The notes beneath the pieces were generated by a model that was not told where the DNA came from, did no database searches, and was given only the letters and a program-made list of their open reading frames with translations. Source: Pedococcus sp. (GTDB lineage: Bacteria; Actinomycetota; Actinomycetes; Actinomycetales; Dermatophilaceae). Taken from it: a DNA stretch of 6,665 nucleotides. Positions 1-6,665 of this stretch are shown here, in pieces; position 1 is the stretch's first letter; every line of letters starts with the position of its first letter. The stretch is taken from NCBI GenBank assembly GCA_025936615.1, contig JAICSZ010000127.1, forward strand, positions 1 through 6,665, written 5' to 3'. The position numbers and the translations under genes are program-made.

Positions 1-1
1 C

Positions 2-145
2 CGCTCGCTCAACGGCGTGGACGAGGAGCTCAACCGCCCGACCCTGAAGAAGGCCGGCTTCCTCACCCGCGACGCGCGGGTGCCGGAGCGCAAGAAGGCT
101 GGTCTGAAGAAGGCACGCAAGGCTCCGCAGTACTCCAAGCGCTGA
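2..145 (+). CDS. rpsI: 30S ribosomal protein S9, C-terminal 47 residues (5' end outside window)
   Basis: Reading from base 2, the frame encodes 47 residues and stops at TGA 143-145. The product is a basic tail rich in Lys and Arg, including [18 protein letters not shown] and the terminal APQYSKR. This is the typical actinobacterial S9 C-terminus, whose extended tail reaches the P-site tRNA in the small ribosomal subunit. The start and most of the globular domain lie before the window. In actinobacteria rpsI normally follows rplM and precedes glmM, and glmM is indeed next here. A strong hairpin follows 17 bases after the stop. Identification rests on the conserved tail and on gene order. Confidence 0.96.
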   Translation, partial: RSLNGVDEELNRPTLKKAGFLTRDARVPERKKAGLKKARKAPQYSKR

Positions 146-162
146 TCCCAGCAGCTGCTCCG

Positions 163-201
163 CGAAGGCGGCACCCGGACGCAACTCGGGTGCCGCCTTC
201 G
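163..201 (+). terminator. Probable intrinsic terminator after rpsI (15-bp stem, no clear U-tract)
   Basis: Bases 163-177 and 187-201 are perfect reverse complements (15 bp, mostly G/C) around a 9-base loop at 178-186. The hairpin starts 17 bases after the rpsI stop. The following bases (ggcgtctgtg) contain no run of T. Hairpins without U-tracts are common as terminators in high-GC actinomycetes, so I read this as the end of the ribosomal-protein transcript. It could be leaky, letting some transcription into glmM, or it could mainly protect the mRNA 3' end. Confidence 0.8.
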
Positions 202-305
202 GCGTCTGTGGGAGTAGGTTCCAACAGGCGCGTCCTCCCGGGTGCACGGCCGGTATGCCGTGGGCCCAACGATCATGGGGAAGCGTCTGGTTTCCTGCTA
301 CGCCC

Positions 306-312
306 GGAAAGG
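306..312 (+). promoter_or_regulatory. Ribosome binding site that fixes the glmM start
   Basis: The purine-rich ggaaagg lies 10 bases before the ATG at 323. It supports that ATG over the in-frame GTG at 242 and ATG at 275, which would add 27 or 16 residues ahead of the conserved [12 protein letters not shown] start. I saw no convincing -35/-10 pair in 202-322, although a glmM promoter is expected in this interval if the hairpin at 163-201 terminates efficiently. Confidence 0.65.
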
Positions 313-322
313 CACACCATCC

Positions 323-1669
323 ATGGCACGACTCTTCGGGACCGACGGCGTACGCGGGCTCGCCAACGTCGACGTGACGGCCGAGCTGGCCCTCAAGCTG
401 AGCGTTGCCGCCGCCCACGTCCTGGGCAACGGGGCGCGCGCGGCCGGCCGCCGGCCCAAGGCGGTCGTGGGGCGTGATCCCCGCGCCTCTGGCGAGTTCC
501 TGAGCGCCGCGGTCGTCGCGGGCCTGGCGTCGGCCGGCGTGGACGTGCACAACGTGGGGGTCCTGCCGACCCCCGCTGTGGCCTTCCTCACCGCGGACAT
601 GGACGCCCACTTCGGGGTGATGCTGTCCGCCTCGCACAACGCCATGCCGGACAACGGCATCAAGTTCTTCGCCGCGGGTGGCCACAAGCTGCCCGACGCG
701 GTCGAGGACGAGATCGCCGCCAGCCTGGAGCGTGAGTGGGAGCGGCCCGTCGGTGCCCAGGTCGGCCGGGTGCACGAGAACCGGGCAGGCCAGGCCCGCT
801 ACGTCGCGCACCTGCTCGAGGCCATCCCGCACCGGCTGGACGGGCTCACCGTGGTCATCGACGGTGCGCACGGCGCCGCATCCGCGGTCTCGCCCGAGGT
901 CTTCCGGCTCGCCGGGGCGGACGTCTTCGAGGTCGGCGCCGAGCCCGACGGGCTCAACATCAACGACGGCTACGGCTCCACCCACCTCGACCACCTGCGG
1001 GCGGCCGTCGTGGCCCGGGGAGCCGACCTGGGGATCGCCCACGACGGTGACGCCGACCGGTGCCTCGCGGTCGACGCCGACGGCAACGACGTCGACGGGG
1101 ACCAGATCATGGCGATCCTGGCGCTGGCGCTCAAGGAGCGCAGCGCACTCGCGCAGGACACCCTGGTGGCGACGGTGATGAGCAACCTCGGCCTGTTCCA
1201 GGCGATGGAGCGCGAGGGCGTGACCGTGCGCCAGACCGCGGTGGGGGACCGCTACGTCCTCGAGGAGATGCGCGCCTCGAGGCTGTCGCTGGGCGGCGAG
1301 CAGTCCGGCCACGTCATCTTCCTCGACCACGGCACCACCGGTGACGGCGTGCTGACCGGCCTCATGCTCGCGGCCCGGATCGCAGAGACCGGCAAGTCCC
1401 TCACCGACCTGGCCACGGTGATGCGGCGGATGCCGCAGGTCCTCGTCAACGTCAAGGGCGTCGACAAGAGCCGGGTCGACTCGGACGAGGAGCTCCAGAC
1501 GGCAGTGCGAACCGAGCAGGCCGCCCTCGCCGGCACTGGTCGGGTGCTGCTGCGCAGGTCCGGCACGGAACCCGTGGTGCGGGTCATGGTGGAGGCCGGG
1601 GACCACGGCACCGCCCAGGCCGTGGCGGACCGGCTCTGCGACGTGGTGCGCGAGCGGCTGTCCCTCTAG
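323..1669 (+). CDS. glmM: Phosphoglucosamine mutase GlmM
   Basis: This 448-residue cytoplasmic enzyme of the alpha-D-phosphohexomutase superfamily converts glucosamine-6-phosphate to glucosamine-1-phosphate, on the way to UDP-GlcNAc and peptidoglycan. Family motifs appear in order. The N-terminus is [12 protein letters not shown]. The phosphoserine loop [12 protein letters not shown] (101-112) has S104 as the residue phosphorylated in the family. The metal-binding loop DGDADR is at 241-246. The sugar-recognition loop GGEQSGH is at 324-330, and the phosphate-binding loop [10 protein letters not shown] is at 411-420. Length matches the usual 445-450. The start is set by the conserved N-terminus and the ggaaagg at 306-312. 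The loop has Ala107 where many homologues have Pro. The GEQSGH signature separates it from phosphoglucomutase and phosphomannomutase relatives. The gene follows rpsI, as is usual in actinobacteria, and ends 17 bases from the converging lhgO. Confidence 0.96.
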   Translation: MARLFGTDGVRGLANVDVTAELALKLSVAAAHVLGNGARAAGRRPKAVVGRDPRASGEFLSAAVVAGLASAGVDVHNVGVLPTPAVAFLTADMDAHFGVMLSASHNAMPDNGIKFFAAGGHKLPDAVEDEIAASLEREWERPVGAQVGRVHENRAGQARYVAHLLEAIPHRLDGLTVVIDGAHGAASAVSPEVFRLAGADVFEVGAEPDGLNINDGYGSTHLDHLRAAVVARGADLGIAHDGDADRCLAVDADGNDVDGDQIMAILALALKERSALAQDTLVATVMSNLGLFQAMEREGVTVRQTAVGDRYVLEEMRASRLSLGGEQSGHVIFLDHGTTGDGVLTGLMLAARIAETGKSLTDLATVMRRMPQVLVNVKGVDKSRVDSDEELQTAVRTEQAALAGTGRVLLRRSGTEPVVRVMVEAGDHGTAQAVADRLCDVVRERLSL

Positions 1670-1686
1670 GGCCTGCGCCGGGGTGG

Positions 1687-2886
1687 TCAGGCAGTTTCGT
1701 CGAGGAGACCGACGATGTGTCCGGCGATCTCGAGGGAGCTCGTCGCCGCCGGCGACGGCGCGTTGAGCACGTGCACGACGTTGCCCGAGCGCTCGATGAG
1801 GAAGTCGTCGACCAGGCTGCCGTCACGCTTCATCGCCTGCGCGCGGACCCCCGCGGGTGCCGGCACCAGGTGCTCGTCACGCACCTCAGGGACCAGCCGT
1901 CGCAGGCTGTCGCCGAACAGGTGCCGTGAGGCCGACCGGGCCATCTCCCGGGCACCCTCGCGGTAGTTGCGCCGCGCGAGCCTCCAGAAGCCGGGAAACG
2001 TCAGTGTCTGTGCCAGCTCCCCGGGTCGGACCGTCGCCCAGCCGTAGCCCTCGCGGGCGAAGGCCAGCACCGCGTTGGGGCCCGCGTGCACGTGGCCTCC
2101 GACCCCTCGGGTGAGGTGCACGCCGAGGAAGGGGAAGTCGGGGTCGGGAACGGGGTAGACCAGGTTGCGCACGAGGTGCGTGGCCTCCGCGGTGAGCTCG
2201 AAGTACTCGCCGCGGAACGGGACGATGCGTGCCGAGGGCCGGTGGCCGAGCCGGCGGGCGACCTCGTCGCCGTGCAGCCCGGCGCACGAGACGACCTGGT
2301 CGGCCGCGAAGTCCCCCTGACTGGTCCGCACCACCGTGTCGGCTCCGAAGCGGACGGCTCCGAGGACCTCGGCGTCGAGCACGAGCCGCGCTCCGGCACG
2401 TTCGAGCCGCCGGACCAAAGCGGCACAGACCTCTGCGTAGTCGATGATGCCGGTGCTCGGCACGTGCAGGGCCGCGAGGGCGGCGACGTGTGGCTCGTGC
2501 TCGCGGGCCTGCTGGGCGGTCAGCTCCTCGACGACCAGCCCGTTGGCGCGACCGCGGTCCCGCAGTCGGCCCAGCCCGGGCAGCTCGTCCTCGCGGGTGG
2601 CCACGACGAGCTTGCCGCACACCTCGTGGGTGATGCCCTCCTCCTGCGCGAACGCCACCATGGACGCCGCCCCGGCCCGGCACATCAGGGCCTTCAGGCT
2701 GCCCGGTGCGTAGTAGAGCCCCGAGTGGATGACGCCGCTGTTGCGCCCGGTCTGGTGGCGCGCCCAGCCCGGCTCCTTCTCAAGCACGGTGACGATCGAG
2801 CCGGGGCGCTCGCGGGTCAGCCGCTCGGCGACGGCGAGCCCCACGATGCCGCCGCCGATGACGACGTAGCGACGCGCTGGGGTCAC
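1687..2886 (-). CDS. lhgO: L-2-hydroxyglutarate oxidase (FAD-dependent, DAO family)
   Basis: The 399-residue protein belongs to the FAD-dependent DAO (D-amino-acid oxidase-like) family and best fits LhgO, which oxidises L-2-hydroxyglutarate to 2-oxoglutarate. In E. coli the electrons go to the respiratory chain. The N-terminal dinucleotide-binding fold is clear: VVIGGGIVGLAVA (8-20), with Glu36 at the end of the second strand to hold the ribose. The stretch HQTGRNSGVIHSGLYYAPGS (44-63) is typical of LhgO. GGHVHAGPNAVLA (263-275) and the C-terminal NAPSPAATSSLEIAGH (375-390) also match the subfamily. There is no signal peptide or membrane helix. The start is GTG at 2886, with an AGGG 7 bases upstream on the minus strand. 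It is the last gene of the minus-strand cluster, 27 bases after the carbonic anhydrase. A related 2-hydroxyacid or glycerol-3-phosphate oxidase is less likely. Confidence 0.88.
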   Translation of the reverse strand: MTPARRYVVIGGGIVGLAVAERLTRERPGSIVTVLEKEPGWARHQTGRNSGVIHSGLYYAPGSLKALMCRAGAASMVAFAQEEGITHEVCGKLVVATREDELPGLGRLRDRGRANGLVVEELTAQQAREHEPHVAALAALHVPSTGIIDYAEVCAALVRRLERAGARLVLDAEVLGAVRFGADTVVRTSQGDFAADQVVSCAGLHGDEVARRLGHRPSARIVPFRGEYFELTAEATHLVRNLVYPVPDPDFPFLGVHLTRGVGGHVHAGPNAVLAFAREGYGWATVRPGELAQTLTFPGFWRLARRNYREGAREMARSASRHLFGDSLRRLVPEVRDEHLVPAPAGVRAQAMKRDGSLVDDFLIERSGNVVHVLNAPSPAATSSLEIAGHIVGLLDETA

Positions 2887-2913
2887 GGGCTGACCCTACG
2901 ACCGACCGGCACG

Positions 2914-3425
2914 TCAGAAGAGCTGTTCGAGCAGGCCCGTGTCGACGTCGTAGATGAACCCGCCGACCGCGACGCTGTCGGGTACGAGCGGGTGCGAACG
3001 CACCGACGCGACGTCCTGGGCGAGGGCGGCACGCTGGTCGTCGATGGCGTGGAAGTGCACCCACGAGGCGTCCTCGCCGGCTGAGGCGCCGACCTGCTCC
3101 CGCAGCTCCTGCTCGCTGCTCGACGCCATCGCGCAGCGAGTGTGCGGTGCGATGACGATGCGGTCGACGTTGAGCAGGTGCACGCCCAGGACGAGGGCCT
3201 CGAGGGCGGAGGAGTCGACGCGGCCTCCCGGGTTGCGGAAGATCTTCGCGTCGCCCGGCTCGAGCCCGAGCATGCCGAGGGGGTCGATGCGGGAGTCCAT
3301 GCAGGTCACGACGGCGACGCCCTTGCGGGCAACACCGTCGAAGCCGCCGAGGGCGAAGTTGTCGGCGAACGCACGGTTCGCCTCGAGCAGGTCGTCGAAA
3401 CGCTTTGTGACAGTAGTCTTCTCGC

Positions 3426-3429
<4 letters not shown>
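2914..3429 (-). CDS. Small beta-class carbonic anhydrase
   Basis: The 171-residue zinc enzyme should interconvert CO2 and bicarbonate. The visible beta-class signature is CMDSR (43-47), giving the Cys43 zinc ligand and the Asp45/Arg47 dyad, followed by RNPGGR (65-70) and HTRCAM (96-101) with zinc ligands His96 and Cys99. The protein ends with a [15 protein letters not shown] tail, as in the short actinobacterial group that includes M. tuberculosis Rv1284. It is shorter than the ~200-220 residues of plant-like or E. coli Can enzymes. There is no signal peptide, so it is cytoplasmic. The start is GTG at 3429, overlapping the fumarase TGA in the sequence GTGA, so translation is probably coupled; a purine-rich AGAGGAGA lies at 3441-3448. 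The zinc loop has Arg and Ala where many relatives read HTDCGM. Bicarbonate could serve anaplerotic or fatty-acid carboxylases. Physiological role is inferred. Confidence 0.92.
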
Positions 3430-5120
<1,691 letters not shown>

Positions 5121-5124
5121 CGGG

Positions 5125-5131
5125 CTTCCTT
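5125..5131 (-). promoter_or_regulatory. Ribosome binding site for fumarate hydratase
   Basis: On the minus strand this reads AAGGAAG, with its AAGGA core 6 bases before the ATG at 5120. It lies in the 43-base gap between the PfkB stop and the fumarase start, giving fumarase independent initiation. It decides between the ATG and the in-frame upstream GTG at 5150. I saw no hairpin or promoter in this gap, so fumarase is probably on the same transcript as the kinase. Confidence 0.65.
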
Positions 5132-5163
5132 GTCTCTCTTCGTCGTCCACTCGTGCAGCGCGG

Positions 5164-6081
5164 CTACAGCTCGTCGAGGCCGGGCGCGTACGCGCCGGCC
5201 CGTCCCACGGTGACGCCGCTCGTGGCCAGGCCGCGGCCCACCGCCGGCGTGACGTCCTCCAGTGTCGCCCCACGCAGCCGCTCGCGCGCAGCCGGGTCGC
5301 CCAGGAGACGGGACGAGACCAGGCCGGAGAGCAGTCCTGCCATGAAGGAGTCCCCCGCCCCGACGGTGTCGACCACCCGCCTGGCTCGGGTCGGTGCCCG
5401 GACCACATCCGGCGCGGCGGCGACCCGGACACCCACGCCGTCCCCACCCAGGGTGACCACGGTGAGGGCCGCGCCGAGGCCCAGCCACCGCGCCATCACC
5501 TGCTCTGGCGACAGGCCGGCATACAAGGCCTGCAGGTCGTCCTCGCTGGCCTTGACCACGTCGCTGCGGCCCACGTGCTCCTCGACCTGCGCGCGCAACG
5601 CGTCCGGGTCGCCCATGATGCCCGGGCGGACATGGGGGCCGGAGGACGTCGCGCCCCGCGCGTGGGCCGCCGCGAGGGCGGTCCGGACCGCCGCCGCGCC
5701 GGGCTCGAGCACTGCACCCAGGGACCCTGTGTGCACGTGGCCCACTCCCTCGGGCACCTCGAGCGAGGGCAGGTCCCAGTGCAGGTCGAACTCGTAGGTC
5801 GCCGCGCCGAACCCGTCGAGGCGCGCCACCGCGGTGGAGGTCGGTGCGTCGCCGAAGCTGTCCGCAAGCACCTCCACGCCGTGGTCGGCGAGGTGGGCGG
5901 TGATGCGGCGGCCACGGTGGTCGCGGCCGAGCCAGGTCGCGAAGGAGACCGGGTGGTCCAGCCGCGCCAGCCCCATGGCCACGTTGGCGGGGCTGCCGCC
6001 GACGTGTTCGGCGCTCGCACCCGTGGGATCGGTGACGATGTCGACGAGCGCCTCGCCGACGACGAGCAGCCGCCCAGTCAT
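5164..6081 (-). CDS. PfkB-family (ribokinase-like) sugar kinase, probably fructokinase-type
   Basis: The 305-residue cytoplasmic kinase transfers the ATP gamma-phosphate to a sugar hydroxyl; the exact sugar is not visible. PfkB features include the N-terminal [12 protein letters not shown] (5-16), signature 1 around [14 protein letters not shown] (28-41) and TLGGDGVGV (210-218). Signature 2, [16 protein letters not shown] (238-253), carries the catalytic base Asp244 in the GAGD anion hole. Length is normal for the family (300-330). The ATG at 6081 overlaps the glpX TGA as ATGA, so it is probably translated by coupling; no strong ribosome site precedes it. The strand usually reading DPN.RP in fructokinase-like members reads GPHVRP here (148-153), an unusual change. 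Next to glpX, a fructokinase making fructose-6-phosphate is plausible, but 2-keto-3-deoxygluconate or another sugar cannot be excluded. Confidence 0.88.
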   Translation of the reverse strand: MTGRLLVVGEALVDIVTDPTGASAEHVGGSPANVAMGLARLDHPVSFATWLGRDHRGRRITAHLADHGVEVLADSFGDAPTSTAVARLDGFGAATYEFDLHWDLPSLEVPEGVGHVHTGSLGAVLEPGAAAVRTALAAAHARGATSSGPHVRPGIMGDPDALRAQVEEHVGRSDVVKASEDDLQALYAGLSPEQVMARWLGLGAALTVVTLGGDGVGVRVAAAPDVVRAPTRARRVVDTVGAGDSFMAGLLSGLVSSRLLGDPAARERLRGATLEDVTPAVGRGLATSGVTVGRAGAYAPGLDEL

Positions 6082-6665
6082 GCCTGCTCGGCCCCCACGG
6101 AGCCTGCGTGGTCGAAGTCGATGGAGGAGTAGGCGCGCAGCTTGGCGAGCTGGTGGTGGCTCTCGATCAGCCGGATCGTGCCGGACTTGGACCGCATGAC
6201 CAGCGAGTGGGTCGTGACGCTGCCCGCGCGGTAGCGCACCCCGCGCAGCAGCTCGCCGTCGGTGATGCCGGTGGCGACGAAGAAGCAGTTCTCGCCGCTG
6301 ACCAGGTCGTTCGTGGACAGCACACGGTCGAGGTCGTGCCCGGCGTCGACCGCCCGCTGGCGCTCGTCGTCGTCGCGCGGCGCGAGCCGGCCCTGGATGA
6401 CGCCGCCCAGGCACTTGATCGCGCACGCCGTGATGATCCCCTCGGGGGTGCCGCCGACGCCGAGCAGCAGGTCGATGCCGGTGTCGTCACGAGCGGCCAT
6501 GATCGCGCCGGCCACGTCGCCGTCGGAGATGAAGCGCAGGCGGGCGCCGGCGTCGCGGACCTCGGCGGCCAGCTGCTCGTGGCGCGGCCGGTCGAGCATG
6601 ACGACGGTGACGTCCTCGACGGTCTCGCGCTTGGCCTTGGCGATGCGCTTGACGTTCTCGGCGAC
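6078..6665 (-). CDS. glpX: Class II fructose-1,6-bisphosphatase GlpX, C-terminal 195 residues (5' end outside window)
   Basis: The frame is open from the window edge to TGA 6080-6078, giving 195 residues of a protein usually about 330-345 long; the N-terminal part lies beyond base 6665. GlpX removes the 1-phosphate of fructose-1,6-bisphosphate to give fructose-6-phosphate. It is generally the gluconeogenic FBPase in actinobacteria. In the visible part, numbered from the edge, are VVMLDRPRH (about 21-29), [14 protein letters not shown] (about 45-58), the [12 protein letters not shown] loop (about 69-80) and [13 protein letters not shown] (about 130-142). These align in order with E. coli GlpX features TLDKPRH, IPDGDVAASI, GIGGAPEG and ATGITKGDLLEG. 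It is the most upstream gene seen in the minus-strand cluster and overlaps the PfkB start by 4 bases. The cluster promoter is not in view. Confidence 0.95.
   Translation of the reverse strand, partial: VAENVKRIAKAKRETVEDVTVVMLDRPRHEQLAAEVRDAGARLRFISDGDVAGAIMAARDDTGIDLLLGVGGTPEGIITACAIKCLGGVIQGRLAPRDDDERQRAVDAGHDLDRVLSTNDLVSGENCFFVATGITDGELLRGVRYRAGSVTTHSLVMRSKSGTIRLIESHHQLAKLRAYSSIDFDHAGSVGAEQA

Noticed and set aside
242..322. Longer GlmM starting at GTG 242 or ATG 275
   Set aside because: The added residues match nothing in the family, while [12 protein letters not shown] is the conserved N-terminus and has a ribosome site in front.
619..654. Ala in place of Pro in the GlmM phosphoserine loop ([11 protein letters not shown])
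   Set aside because: The catalytic Ser and neighbouring His/Asn are intact, and I recall the Ala form in other actinobacterial GlmM proteins, so it is probably lineage variation.
1671..1692. GCCTG/CAGGC inverted repeat between glmM and lhgO as a bidirectional terminator
   Set aside because: It has only 5 bp with a 12-base loop, which is too weak to call in sequence this GC-rich.
2086..3084. Long open frame on the + strand (332 codons) opposite lhgO and the carbonic anhydrase
   Set aside because: It runs antisense to two genes with clear family motifs, and its translation is low-complexity with no recognisable domain. High-GC DNA commonly leaves such frames open.

Overview
The window is chromosomal DNA from a high-GC actinomycete. 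The ribosomal protein S9 tail, the actinobacterial gene order rpsI-glmM, frequent GTG starts and strong G/C third-position bias all fit. A member of the Intrasporangiaceae or a related Micrococcales family is my best guess, from remembered gene order and protein style only. Base composition and codon use look even from end to end. I see no insertion sequence, phage gene, tRNA, rRNA or CRISPR array.

Layout. The first 145 bases are the 3' end of rpsI on the + strand, followed by a 15-bp perfect hairpin that probably ends the rplM-rpsI transcript. Next on the + strand is a complete glmM (323-1669), which makes glucosamine-1-phosphate for peptidoglycan precursors. Only 17 bases after it the minus strand takes over. 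The rest of the window is one tightly packed minus-strand cluster, in transcription order: glpX (class II fructose-1,6-bisphosphatase, start outside the window), a PfkB-family sugar kinase, a class I iron-sulfur fumarate hydratase, a small beta-class carbonic anhydrase, and an LhgO-type L-2-hydroxyglutarate oxidase. Two junctions are 4-base stop/start overlaps and the others are 43 and 27 bases, so a single transcript with translational coupling is likely. Its promoter must lie beyond base 6665.

How the genes may work together. GlpX and a fructokinase-like PfkB enzyme would both deliver fructose-6-phosphate, which is also the entry point to the hexosamine route that GlmM serves. Fumarase is a TCA enzyme. 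Carbonic anhydrase supplies bicarbonate for carboxylases. LhgO returns L-2-hydroxyglutarate, a by-product of TCA-linked dehydrogenases, to 2-oxoglutarate. The minus-strand cluster therefore reads as a central-carbon, gluconeogenesis and metabolite-repair operon. This is ordinary housekeeping DNA, and I found no convincing undescribed system. The points most worth a second look are an altered motif in the PfkB kinase, the Arg-containing zinc loop of the carbonic anhydrase, and the coupled gene arrangement.
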